From NCBI GenBank assembly GCA_023374025.1, contig SIJG01000004.1, forward strand, positions 3,690,965-3,754,964: a stretch of 64,000 nucleotides of DNA, written 5' to 3'. Position 1 is the stretch's first letter. The number at the start of each line of letters is the position of its first letter. Positions 37,001 through 51,200 of this stretch are shown here, piece after piece. A program made the position numbers and the translations under genes. Source of the stretch: Heterodera schachtii (Eukaryota > Nematoda > Chromadorea > Rhabditida > Heteroderidae). The notes below the pieces were generated by a model, which had not been told where the DNA came from, searched no databases, and worked only from the letters and a program-made list of their open reading frames with translations.

Positions 37001-38745
37001 TATATAATACATATATTTAAACAAATTAAAACCAAAAAATAATACAGTATTTTAAAATACTGAAGACCTTTATTTAAATTGAGTAATAAAACGTAATTAT
37101 CGTTAATACCTGTGGTATATCAATTAAACGGTTCAAAAGTAAAAAACAGTTAAAAACATTAATTTGCCAACAAAGAATTTGAATATCAAATTTTTAATGA
37201 ATATATTTATATTTGTTATTAAAATTTCTTAACAACTTGTTTATATTAAAACATAATAAAAACAACCAGGAATACCAAATTAAGTAATACTGTTTAACTA
37301 TAAATAAATATTCAACAAAAAATTAACATTAATGACAAATAAATTTTGAACACAATTTACTCATTGTTTTTAAAATATCATTCGAAGGAAACAAAAAACA
37401 TTGCTATTAAAGTGCTTTCTATAAAAATAAAACATATAAAAATAGCATATACAAACGAAAAACTAAGATTAAAATATTAAATTTTAATTATAATATTTTA
37501 AAATATAGAAAAAATTACTATAAAAAAACAGATTTGACGAAGAAAGGACGATCAGAAATTATCTTGTACAATTGATAACAAAATTTCTTTTTTTGAAATT
37601 AGCCTAGTTACCGCTGCATAATCTATTATTGTAGTAAACAAACAAAATTAAATTTAAAAGTTTTACATAATCAAAATAAATAATAAAAATTTTCAAACAA
37701 TAATAAGAGTAAAAATAATAATTTCAAATTTCAATAATATTAGTAGCAAACAATTATTTAAAAAAAATCAGAAAATTCAATAATTAAATTTTTAAAATTT
37801 AATTAGCCTTAAAGTTTTCAATTTAATTAAAAAAAATTTATTCAGATACTATAAAAGTATTCACTTAAAACATGAAATCCAAAAACACAATTTTTATTTG
37901 TTTTCGAGCGATGTAAAGTTTAGAAATATATTTAATGAAATAAAAATAAATATTTTGATAAGCTTGGCAGACGCAGTTATTAAATAACTGAGACTACAGG
38001 AGTACTCTACACTTGATAAAATAAATTCGAAGCAAATAAAGGAATAAAACATTGTTGACTATGTAATATTATTTATAAAAGAAAATTTAAGTTTAATTTT
38101 TTTTATATAAGATTGGACATTTATTTTAATACCAAAGTATAATGAGCAGTCAATAGTATTAATATAAAATTAAAAAATGTTGCTATGACGAAGAGAATAT
38201 ACTGTTCGACAATGTTCGAGTATACCAATTATTTCTTTTAATATTGAAGTTTTCCAAAAGATATAGCAATTTATAATAACAAAGAAAGAATTCAATTACT
38301 CAAAAAAAGCAAGAGCATAAAAATTAATGTTTATATGAAATTTTTAGTGAAATGATTTTTAATAATCTCATCGAGTTTGAGAATGTCTTCTTGGACGTGA
38401 GTTTGATTTTTTGTTAAAGCTGATACATAAATATCTTTTTAAATCTTTAAAATTTAAAAATCTGATAAATAAAGAAACAAAATTCTATCGCAATTTAGAA
38501 AACTATTTTGAAATGAATGACAAATTTTAATGATAATGAGGGTTTAAAAAATATAAGCATATAAATGTCGCTCCAACATTTAAAACAGAAGAATACACAA
38601 AGAAATACCATAAACTTTGCAACAAATTAAACTTAATATTCGATTAAAATTAAATAAATGAATAAATTGATTATTATCAAAACAAATAATTTTCAATTTT
38701 TTATAAGATTTATTAGTTTTTGATTTAACTCGAAGTATTACATTA

Positions 38746-38835
38746 AATGAAAAAGAAAGCTCAAGCACGAACATTCATGATATACCGCGTAGACTCGATG
38801 CTCAACGAGAAAAAGAAACTATTGACCTTCGAATG
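38746..38835 (+). other. 29-codon ATG frame in GC-richer patch
   Basis: MKKKAQARTFMIYRVDSMLN and nine further residues, then TGA. A second, longer frame (about 57 codons, no ATG at its start) overlaps it, so openness is not frame-specific. The recurring cgagaaaa word lies within it. No family recognised. Confidence 0.12.
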
Positions 38836-39637
38836 ACTATTATTACTTTACTCAACAAACGTGGAATGATTAAAAATATTTTAATAAATATGAAAAAACA
38901 TATTTTAATTAAATAATGAAAAACATTTAAAATAATAAATAAAAAGTTATAAGAAAAAATTCGATGAGTGAATTCTAAATAAATTATAATAATTAAATAT
39001 AAAGAACTCATTTTTTATTTAATACTTACATATTTCTTTAATACATTGTAAATATTTTGTTATAAAGTAATCCAGTGAAATCATATAATAAATAAAGATA
39101 TATATAAGTTCATTGAAAAAAAAATAATGTGATCAATTTTGAAAAGCATAAAATATAATAAAGAATTCATTGGGCAAGGCATATGAAGCTAAAAAATATT
39201 TGGCGTAAGAAATCAAGAAGAGGACATTAGGTTTTGGTCAAAAGTTTAAGCCACAAAAAAAAGTACCGAGATTAGATGCTTAAGAATTGTAAAAAAATGA
39301 ATTATTTTGCTGTTCCAAATAATTAAAAGCGTAAATATTCATTAAGAATAAATATATTTGAAAATAAAACTACAAAAAATACAAATATTTTTTAAATGAT
39401 TAAAAATTAGATTAATTTAAATGAGTTTTCACAATTACAAATGAGTAATTAAAAGTAAAATAGGTCTATCAAAATATGAAAGAAATAATGCTAGAACGAC
39501 AAAGATGATCCTTTCACTTAACTAATAAAACGAAAAAAATAGTTACCGTTTATAATATTACAAAAAACCAAAAATAATGACTTTTTAAACACGTAAAAAT
39601 GTTGTATGAAAAAGTTAATTAATAAAAAAAAATTTAG

Positions 39638-39775
39638 TCGAATGTGGAAGATGAGGAGTATTGCACGGCAGAGATGAAGCCGAACAGCTACTGCTACGGC
39701 ATATTCGAGCCGTGCGATGAGAAGTACGACACGAGTTTTGACACGAGCATTAAATTACCAGAACTAATGAATTAA
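39638..39775 (+). other. 45-codon exon-like frame with GC-rich third positions
   Basis: After an atttag word (acceptor-like), the frame reads SNVEDEEYCTAEMKPNSYCY and then GIFEPCDEKYD, ending in TAA at 39773. About three quarters of third codon positions in 39644-39751 are G or C, which is unusual in this background, and the two other + frames have earlier stops. Three Cys residues lie within 17 positions. It has the look of an exon or old coding fragment; no family recognised and no partner exon found. It also reads open on the minus strand. Confidence 0.3.
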
Positions 39776-41189
39776 AAAAGAAAAAAAATGATTAAGCTTG
39801 GCCACTGGTCTTCGATGAAGCATACTAAGCAGCATATAAGGCGAATTTACAAGATAAAAAAACATTACTTTCAAAAAATTCCTCGCATTAAAATAAATTC
39901 AATATTTAGAATATAAAAGCCTTTCTAGTTTTTTAAAATAATATTTTGCATTTATTATTTAAAAAATTGAGAAAATCAAGAATCAATAAAATGAATATAA
40001 CCATGAAATAAAACACTTCGAAGTTGATAAACGCATACTAATATTTGATTACTCAAAAAAACATTAATACAATATGTAATTAAATTTTGATATAGAAAAA
40101 TAAATAAATCAACAAAATTTATAAAAAATAACGAATGAAAAAATACAAACACAAATTACTAGTTCAAATTTTTAAAATTTATTTATAAGAGATCAAAATT
40201 TTCAATTTTAAAAAGATGATTCAACGCAAGAGTGTATAAAATATATAGAAAAAGATTGAATAATAAAAGTTTAATGAACGCCGAAGCATATATAACAAAT
40301 CTATGAAAGAATATCAAATTAAAGCATTTATTACTCAAAAACAATTAAAAAGACATAAATAATTTATTAATATTTATTATATTAAGAAGCACAGATTTCA
40401 TAAACACAAAAGTTTTTTTGCGAAATAAAAAGAAATAGGTATAAAATCAAAGCTTAAAAATTTATAACCTAAAAATTATTACTGATAAGTTTAAAACAGA
40501 ATGTTGTTTTTTATTTGTTATTATTATAAATTCCAGAAAATTTTAATTAACCAAATAAATATAGAAGTCTTTATAGAAAAAAAAGAGAATTAAAATTAAT
40601 ACAATTTTTGCTAATGGTATTTTAAAAGAAAGTTCGAGAACAAAAAAAGAAATGAACGCAGGGCCATGAGAAATTTAGAAAATTTAAATAAACGAAATAA
40701 ATAACTAAAAAACATAATATTAATAAATGCAAGTAAAAACTAAAACCTAAAAATAATTTATAAATAAATCTCTATTAGTTAGACGAAAATAAATAAAGTT
40801 TTTTCTTATTGAGTTTCATTTTTTGCATTTAAATTTGAAAAATCATTTAATACTTCAAAATTATCGATTAGTTAATTTAATATTATTTATTTAAACGAAA
40901 GTAAAATAATGAGGACATTAATTATTAATGATTTATTCATTTATTTCGAAAAGCAACCTAATAAAACATCACTAATTTATTAAAATCAACTGCTTAAAGA
41001 AATAAACAAGGTCGGTGAACATTCATGAATTGACTATGAATTTTTAAAGCTGCATGATCAAACAACTAAAATTTTATTTAATAATTAAAAAATGAATAGA
41101 ACGAAAAACACGAAGCTGACTAATCGAATTGCATAAAATTTATGAATAATAATAAATTCAAAAATAAGATATTCGGCTTTGTTGGATTT

Positions 41190-41835
41190 GCAATATTTAA
41201 TTTACAATCTCAAGTTTCCCAGTGAGATTGATTTTTGACGTCACTCTATTCAAGAATATTAATTATAATTTAGATCATAAGTCGTAAAAATAATCTAGGT
41301 CGCCCCAAAAGCCTAAATAACACTAAAATAAAAATTTAAAGACAAACCTTTTAAAATTAATTTTAGAAAATTAATATTTTAAATAGCCACTTTTAAAACT
41401 TAACCTTTGTTATACTTTTATTTTAAAATAATGCTTTTCTTTTTTATTTTTTATACATTATTATTATTTTTTAATAATCTATTCCATAGCTTTATTATAT
41501 TTATAGACATTGATTTAATTTTATTAAACTTATGCCTTAGATTTGATCTTTTATTTAAAACATAAAATATAAAATTAAATAATTTTATTTCATTTAACAT
41601 TTATTTCTATTTAAAAAGAATAAAATATTATTATTTATATTATTCTGTTATATGATTTGTCTTTTAGTTTATGTTCATTCTAATTATAATTAATTATATT
41701 TGAACTAATTATTATTTTATTAATATTAGTTCTTCTTTTCCTCATTCTCTTTTCCAAGTTTTTGTTATAATAATAGCATTTATATTTTTTTTCTTCTAAG
41801 TTTTTAATGTAAAGAAAAGATTTGACACCCAACCA
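41190..41835. other. T-rich block inside A-rich half
   Basis: Second short reversal of A/T polarity, strongest at 41400-41830. Boundaries are abrupt. No gene. Confidence 0.5.
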
Positions 41836-44800
41836 AATTGAGACTTGAGTTAATTTATATAAAAATAAACATCTATTTAAGTTAACCCATTAAATTAGTT
41901 TTACTAAAAATTAAAAAAAATTAAATTAAAATAATCAAGAATAAAAATTTACAGGCTATATGTACAAAGAAATGTCAAAATCGAATCTGGTGCATGAGTT
42001 GGATTAAAAATTTATAAAAAAGGTTGTGAAAAAAAGTAATACAACAAAATTATTCATCCTAAACCATTTAATTAATAAAAATAACAGAAAAAATTGATCA
42101 AATAATTTATAAAAATATTTTATAATAATTTATAATCATAAATTAAATATTTTATAAACTATTGATTAAAAATTATCAAAAAATATTAAAGTATTTTACA
42201 TATCAAAAGAACAAATTATAATATTTTTAAACTCAAATTATTTTTGTTTTTATAATAACACATTTTAATTAAAGAGTTAAACATGTACAAAAGCAAAAAT
42301 AAAACAAAAGAAACTTATAAAAACCAATATTTAAATAAAGAAATTTATTTCGCAATTACATCCTTTAAAAGAATTTATAAAAATGAAACTATAGAAATAC
42401 ATTTTTACTTTTAAAGCAAATATTGTCAAAATAATTTATACAAAATTAAATAGTTTTTTCTGTAGAGAAAATAATCGGTTTTTCCTTTATAAAAAGAGAA
42501 GAATATGATACAAAAAGTAAAATAAAATCCATTTTTTTGGAAAAAGTCAACTAACCTCAGAATGTGGGCAGGTCAACATGTTTTTATATAACGTTACAAA
42601 GATAATAAAGCTTTGACAAAATAATTAAGAAAATAAAATAAAAATAATAAATGTGAATATAATTCGAGCAAATCTATTAAAAATCAAGTGTTAGTATTAA
42701 CATTTTGGCTTGATTTTTTATAGACACAAAAAATTATCATTATATGCAAATGTAAATAAACATTAATGCGAATTCATTTATAAAATTATTTTATTCGTTC
42801 CTAATTTAAAAAATGGAAATTTGTGCTAAAATTAAGTATCAAAAGGAAAATTTTGTTTTTTAACCTGTGGTTTTTGGTAATATTTCGAGAAAAAAAAACG
42901 CGTAAAAACTGATGATTTAATGATAAAGCGCTTCTAAATAAACAATTCAAACATATTTTTTTAAGATTTGATATGTAAAATTTTTTATTTTGTAAATGAA
43001 ATCTACTAAATTTACAAAAGCGATAATAACTTAGACAAATAAAAACAACCAAAATAAACTTGAAAATATTAACCAAAAATTTTACTGCGGAAGAATTTGA
43101 CCACGAAAAAGTATATGAGGTTCTACACAAGAAAATAATTAAACTATACATTTATTTACCCATAAAAAAAATTATTATCATTAAAAAATGATTTACGCAC
43201 CCTCCCCACCAACAGAAAATGAAACGCTGCCATTTTTAAAATTCATTATTTAAAAAAATTTAAAACAGATTTAAATTATTTTATTGGTTAAGGTTTATTC
43301 TGCATTAAATTTATTTATATTGCTTAAAATAAATTCAATAAAAAATTCAAAGAAAAAATAAATTTTTAATTTCAAAAAATGATTTCTTATAAATTAATAT
43401 TCACAAATTATTATTAAATTTAATGACAATAAAAAATTAAATTCACAAAAAAATTGAATTTATTTTTTGTTTATTAAATAGGTTTATTTATATAATTAAA
43501 TAAAACAATAATTTCTAAACTTTTCGGGCATTCTACTCCCAATTTGATTATCGTTGCAAGGAATTTAATTACGAAGAAAATTTTATATATAAAGTATAGA
43601 TAGTACTATTTAATCTAAATGATTTTTTATGAACATTAGAAAATTAAAAAGGAAAAATGTTGAGAAATGAAATAAACTGTTTTCAGAGAATAAATTTTTG
43701 TCATTAGAAATTAATAAATGCTCGAAATAAAAAAGATTAATATTTATCAATAAATCGTTAATATTTAAATAAATTTAACATTGTAAAAAATTATTTTACA
43801 TTGCATTTTCTAATTCAAATCCCGCCATCAATGCTCAACGATTGCTCAGCATGAAATTGCTCCCCGAATACAAACATATACTTATGTGCTTCGCAAAATA
43901 ACAAATTAAAAATTAGCCACTGCGATCATTTGACAAATAAAAGATTAATTTTGCATTTCGCCAAGGCATTTTACAGTTTATTGAAATAAACCGAATAAAA
44001 TTTAAGCAAATAAATTTTACAACCACATGTGACTCAATTATAAAAAAAGAGACATTAAAAATATTATTTAAAAAATTCGTTTTTTAATTATATTTATTGC
44101 GCCCAAAAATTTCAGATAAAAAATGTAAAATGAAATATAACAAACTAAAAAATTAGAACTAAAATATTTAGATAATAAAAAACTAATTGGAAATGAAAAT
44201 AAATATATGAATTTATGAAGATATATTACAACAGATAACAGATAAGAACAGAATGGTTAACGCAAAGTTTATTAAAAATAATGAACATAAAATGAATGTT
44301 ACAAAAGAATATTAATTTATATAATTAAAAGTCATTTTATGAAATTATTATCCAATTAAGAAATGAGGAAACTAATACATTAAAGCAGTCTTCAAAAGCA
44401 CAACATTAATTTATCTAAAAAATAAAAATAGTAAAATCTATTTTTAAAATAATAATTAATTATATAATTTTTTGTAAAATTGTTTTGTTTGACTAATTAG
44501 TAACAACACAAACTACGAGAAAAAATAAGCATATAATACTTGTAATATGTTAGAAAAATATAAGAAAACAATTACAATAAATTTAATATTTTACTAATAT
44601 ATTTTTTAATAGTTTGTCAGCATGAGAAGCAAGGGAATTCATCGCAAAGAATCATAAGTTAAAGAAATAAATAAAAAATATGCAAAAAACCTAATAGTCA
44701 AAGTAAAAGAAAAAGATATTCTGAAAAAGAATGAAGAAAATTAAATTTAATAAACTGCATAATATTCATGCAAACGCTAATCAAAATAGTAAATTTTATC

Positions 44801-46229
44801 CATTCTTCATAAAAGGAAATGAAATCACAGGATTAAAAAATTTGTTGACTGAAAAACCCAATAAAAGAGTTAATAAATATTTAAAAAATAAGTCAATTTA
44901 TTATTGAGTATTTTTTTGAATAATGCCATCGTTACTCAAAACCAAATAAATAACTAGGAAATTAAATATAAAATCATACAAACACCGAAACGCCATGACA
45001 ATCACCTTCACCGACAAGAAGATAAAAGTTTAAAATTAAATACTTTGTAGCCTGTTAAATATGGAATTAATACTCATACAGAATAATTACTTTTTTTCAA
45101 GAGCAATTGCTTACGTTTTACATTAAATTTAATAAAAAAAAACAATTAAATAAAACATTATTATGGAAAATATGAGGTAAAAAAAAAATTATTTTCGTTT
45201 CGACAACTAAAATATTGCAATATTTAAACAATTTAATAGAAAAAACATTTAATTTACGAATAATAAATAAATAATAAAATATAAATTATAATAGTTCCTT
45301 TAAAATTACGCAGCAAATCATATATAAAGGAAGTTTCTCGCAAAATTTGGAAGAGAAAAAATAATGTTAAAAAATAAGAAAAACGCTAAAATAAAGAATA
45401 ATTTAAAAATCTTGAAAAGATAATAAAATCACAAACTAAGTAAACTAAAAATTAATAAATGCATAAAAATAATAATTCAATTCATTACTTTTGAAAAATA
45501 ATTTAATATATGAATTTATGAAATTTGTTTGTAAAAAATAGTTAAATATATAAACATTCAAGTATTTTCCAACAATGGGAAATTTATACAAAAATTAAAT
45601 TTGGAGGCTAAGGTGCAGAAATCGTTCAAATAAATGTTTTAGAGCCACATAAACTGCCGGAATATAGCTGAAAAGACATCAAAAGTTGAAGAAAATAGAA
45701 AATAATTATTAAGATTTAAAATATAATAAAAATAGCAACTAAAATCATTAATAAGCAAAAAATGATAAAAATTGCCGAATTTAGTTAATTTACCTTAGAT
45801 ACTCAATTAATTAATTTAAATAAGAACATAGCCATTATTTGGACAATGAAAATGTATTGAAAATAATTGGACATATAATAGAAAAGTAAAATTTTTAAAA
45901 CATTTTATTCAAAAAACTTTAAATGAATTAAAATTGTTTTAACAAAAACTTATACATATAACAATTTATATATTCTACCAAAAGCAATTTTTTTTAAAGT
46001 ACAAGATGAAAATAGAGAATTTCACATACTTAAAAAAAATCAAATCACTATGTTCAACAACTCTTGCCTGATCCCCTTTTGAAAGAACTGAAGAATTTAT
46101 CAAGAAAAAGATATAAAGATTTATAAATATTTAATTGTATTATTTATAAATTAAAATAAAATTTTAAATAAGAACTGTCGGACCGATATATCATCTATTT
46201 ATTAAGAAAAAATATGAGATAAATTTAAG

Positions 46230-46675
46230 AATAAATAATGAAAGAAAGAACGCATAAAATCACAAATAATATTAAGTACAGGAAAATGAACTTAATTTTT
46301 TTAACCAAATAATTAATAAATAAATTTGGTTTGCGATCACTTCCAGATTTTGATAATTTTTATTCCAAATAAACCTAACTAATCATCTAAATTGGATTTA
46401 AAATTGATAAATTTTAAAATAAAACTTAAATATACTGATAAAAGAAATCAAAAATAAATATTATGAATGTCGAAAAATATCAACCAAAAGTCTACAAAAT
46501 AATTGACTCAGAACATGAAAAAAGTTCAAACAGTTCAGCGAAAAAATACATTTTACTAATTTAAAAAGTTCATCATCATTTACTTATTTTAAAAACATTG
46601 TTTAACCTAGATCATTTAATTTTAAATATATTTCTTTAAAAGTAAAATGACAAAATACACTAAAAATTAAAAAAC
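46230..46675 (+). repeat. Diverged repeat copy, partner at 14970-15435
   Basis: Collinear with 14970-15435, with small indels throughout. Contains the short frame at 46463-46564 beginning MNVEKYQPKVYK. Confidence 0.7.
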
Positions 46676-48030
46676 TTGTGAGCAATTAATTCGCTATTTC
46701 GCGAATAAAAATTATAAAATCTATACATGAAATAGAAATAAAAAAAAGTAAAAACCTGTAAAAATAAAATAAAAAATAAAAAAACAATTTAATTCTAAAA
46801 AAAACAATAAAACCTATAATTTTTTCACCTTTATTAAAATTATTAAATCAATCAAATCAAATCGACAAAAAACTAAAAAAAATACCAAGAAAATTAGCAC
46901 CTTATCAATTGTCTTCAGTTAATTATAAATTCTTTTTTATAACACATGCAATAGAAATTAAATCAAAAATAGATTTACAGTTCAAAATTAATATTATTCA
47001 CTTCGAGATCATTTGTATTTAATTTTATTTTCATTATAAAACATATATAAAATTGAAACGCCTAATTGAAAAATTTAATTGTAAAGAAAGAACTACCTTT
47101 AAAAGATTTATAACCTAACCCGTTTCCGCTATAAACAAAGCATTTAAATAACATTATTAACTCATTTATTTTTTCATCAATATAAGTCTCTCGGACAAGA
47201 GTATATAATTTCTCCTAAAAATATTTTTATTATATAAAACAAGAATTTACATAACAATGTTTTACTCAATTTAAAAATAAAAAAGTAGAGCAAGTAATTT
47301 TATTTTATTATAGGGGCCGGCGGTCGTTGACGCACCTTTGCTTCTTCGATAACATCCGTTTGTTTCTGTATTAATCGCGACAACTATGCAAGAAATAAAA
47401 AAATTTATTTATTGAAAAAAACATTTTCATAATATATAAATAATAATTCACTTAAAGGAATTAATATACATTATTAATAGTGAAAATATTCATTCAATTA
47501 AAAAATATATGAGTATTATTAAATAAAAATTATTTTACCAAAGAATCTTAAACGAGAAACAATCATATAAATTGCATCAATAAAGGCCTTAATTCACCGC
47601 CGCTCATAAATCGCCTATATATACAACGTTATTTTCGAGACCCTGTCATTTGTCCAATTAATTATTTATAAATAATAAAAAAATTTTATAAATTATTAAC
47701 TTTTGATAAAAAAATAGAAAATACAAATCAGTAATAAAACAAGGAGCTTTTAATAAATAAAATTTATCGAATGGAAAAAGACTAAAAAATTACAACAAAA
47801 AGTAAATATATTTTTAAAAAATGAATTTTTCTTATTGTAAAGAGGAGGCAAAACTTATTAAGTACTACTTTCGAAAAATAGCTTGTGGAAATATTTATGT
47901 TATGACGATTAATTTTGTATCATAGCACATTCAAATTCGGTCAAAAATTATTCGAATAAAATAAAAAAATAACAAATTGCCTAACATGTATTCCTAATTT
48001 AAAACTAATAACCTACTCAAATGATAGTAA

Positions 48031-48222
48031 TTAAGGCATGCTCTTCGTTTTATAAAAAAAAAAGAAATCGCCGTGGAGGGAAAAAAACACAAAGGCGAGG
48101 TGAGAAACAAGGCAGGTGATCAAGTTCCATCACAACTCCGCAAGTTAAAAGGGACACAAATTGATATCATAAACTTAAATTTTTTTCATTATGGGGAAAT
48201 TAAGTGGCAGCAAAAACTTTAA
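48031..48222 (+). other. 63-codon open frame over a GC-richer patch
   Basis: Open from 48031 (no ATG start) to TAA at 48220. The core reads EIAVEGKKHKGEVRNKAGDQ, then VPSQLRKLKG and a tail ending KWQQKL. It is basic with no membrane segment or recognised domain. A run of this length is near what chance gives in this composition. Confidence 0.15.
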
Positions 48223-51200
48223 TAATGAATTCAAATTTAATGCTTCAAAATTAATAAATAAAAAGAATAATAAAAAGAAAAAGCAAAGTACAAGAAACAT
48301 GAGATTAGTATAAAGTTTCGAATATTTAATTAAATGCAAAAATATAAGAAATAATTTGAATATAATTTAATTTTGGAAACAGAATCTATTCGTAAAATTA
48401 ACCTCAATATCAGTGCAATATACCAAAATAAATTCCATGGACACCAAAAAATGTTTTATTTTTTAAAATTTTTATGTTGAAATCAAATAAATAAAGGATT
48501 TTTTCTAAAATCTCAGTATAAAATAAAGCAATTAATATATTTAATAAACTTGAGCCGTTTTGGTTGTACCACTTGAATCATTTGTCTGTATTGTCTAATA
48601 ATAATAATAATTACAAAATAAAAAGAAAATTAACCCATATATCTAAAACAGGATGCCCGCTTTATAGCTAATAAGATTGAGGACATTTAATAAAATGGAG
48701 ATGGTCTATCGATTCTATTTAAAATTAAACTAAAAATAGGCTATCAGTTCATCAAATGACTGACGGTCATTCAACGCAAGAAGATACATAATATATTAAA
48801 AAATTTAATCTTATAAATTTATATTTAATAATAAATCAAAAATTATTTATTATTTTTTCAATCCAAAAAGGATGTAAAATGAGATTTAAATTTTATACAA
48901 AGGAAAGCAGCAAGTTTAATATTATTTTTCTTTATGAAATGTTATCAAATTATTTCTTATTGTTTAGTTTTTAATACAACTTTAATTATAATTTATAAAA
49001 TGTGCTTTTTAGAGGAGTAAATAATTTTTTATTATTAGTTATAATAGGCAAGAAATAATTATAAAAAAATATAAATTTAAATTTGGTTCAACATATTATT
49101 ATATCTGAACACCGTTTTAGTAATTGTAATATGTTCAAGAAAGTAAATAAAGTTATAGAATTTAAAATTAAAAAATTTTATGCGATAAATAACTAGCAAA
49201 AAGCCATAAAAATACCTAATTAGGCTATTCCTTTTTGATCTATATTGAACAATCGACGGTAAACATGGTACAGATTGAAGTTTCTATAAAAATTAATCCA
49301 CCAAAAATCTAGTTTTTGTTATTTGGAAAATGCAACTTTACCTATGAAATAAAGTTTCCTTATTAACCATTAATAAGTCTATGATTTTAATATATTATTA
49401 AAGCCTAATACGATTATTAGTTAAAATTAATTTTAATTATTTTAAATTTCCTTTGTATGCGCTAATGCATATTTGAACACATTTTTTAAAATTGCAACAA
49501 GAAAATGTATTCTCCATTCATCATAAAAATTTTTTTGTAAGGTGTTGAAGAAATTTGTTCGGACACAAGAAAGCTGGATTTTTAAATTATATGATAAAAA
49601 TTGATATTAAAAAATAATATAATTCTTCAATTTAACCAAAAATAATCATTAAATATAAATGATACAAGCATATATTCTAAAGTTTAATTGACTAACAAAG
49701 ACAAGCAAATAATTATTTAAATTAAGTAAAAAAAAATAATGATTATTAAATTCAAAAATAATTGTCATTGTAATAGATAAAATATATAAATTAAGTTTTA
49801 TCAATTATAATTAAATTTAAGCTAAATATACATCTTATAATGAAACATATAAAATTAAAAATCTTTACTTATTACGCAAAATAAATCATAGGCCAATAAA
49901 AAAGTTAGTAGGTTCAAAAACATGAAGGAGAAAATAATAATAAATAAAATAAAAAATTTTAATTCAATTTATTGGTAACTTTAGAATTGTTCCCTCGACA
50001 CACCGAACTACGATCACGAGACTTTGCTTGAAATTAGCTTTAATTTAAAAAGTATAGATAATTAAGAATACAACTTTTAAAAATAATATTTTATTTTATA
50101 AGGCAATTTTGTTAACAAAAACAACGCAGCAATAATTATGCTAACAATTAAAAACAATCATTTCGAATTAGACTAAATTAAAAGCAAAATAAGTAAAAAA
50201 TGATATTTGCACATAACCAAAAAATACACACAATAATGTGTGAAATTAAAACATTTTTGTCTTTTGCTCAATTACATTTTGTTCATATTGTTTCTTCTGC
50301 TGTTGCTTGTTTCTTCTTATAAATCTGTATAAAATTGGTTTATCTGTTAACAATTACGTGAATCTATTAATTTTGAAAAAGTTATTGAAGATTACATTAA
50401 TCATAAAATTATAAAATAAATAATTAACCAGGTCACCAGTCAATTTTCATATAATAACATCTATATACAACTGGAACCAGAAAAGAAATATTAGATTTCA
50501 AGGTAATATGAAAGATTTTTAAAAGAAATTTCTAACAAACACGTAAACTAAATATTGATTAAATAAAATAAAACTAGAAAAGGTATAATTATTTAAATTA
50601 TTATTATGAATAATAATTGAGCGAAAGTTTAATAAACAATACGACCAAAATGAAACCAAGTTTACAAAACAATAGGGCTACAAGTGAAAAGAGAAAAATA
50701 TAGATTGTAAATGCGAGAAAATGACCCCGTCACAATTGAATCATAATCAAAATATAGCAATTAAAGCAATAAGACTTTCCCAAACACATTGATATTTTAC
50801 TTGACCAGAAAAACATTTAATTGGATATTTGACTCTATCAAATCAAAAAACCAAACAAACGAATTTCATTCAAATTGTATAAAATCATAAAAATTTTATT
50901 CATATTATGTGCAAAAAAATAAATAATTCGATAATTCATCATGTTTTTGGTTTAAATAAAAAATTACATTAAATAAACCAAAAGTTCATAAAAAAAATAA
51001 GAGACGCCGCCAACGACGAGAGAATATTAATTAAAATAAATTAGATTTAATTTTAATTTTAAAACGAATTTCTCATTGTTGAATGAAAATAAAGAGAATT
51101 TTTTAAATTATTAAAAAAAATTAATTTCTTTTGAAAACAAACAAAATTAAGTTGTTAATTTGATTTGAAAATAAAACATTCATATTCACTGAAATTTAAA

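Larger units (their letters stand above)
34030..41185. other. A-rich block, no confirmed gene
   Basis: A-rich + strand after a mixed stretch to about 34480. GC-richer patches occur at 34720-34770, 38750-38830 and 39640-39840. No mobile element ends were recognised. Minus-strand frames (35177-34962, 38774-38580, 39011-38802) have only F/L/I/Y composition. Confidence 0.45.

Noticed and set aside
42801..43151. 116-codon minus frame
   Set aside because: Phe/Leu/Ser/Asn composition expected for the complement of A-rich DNA; no motif and expected by chance at this window size.
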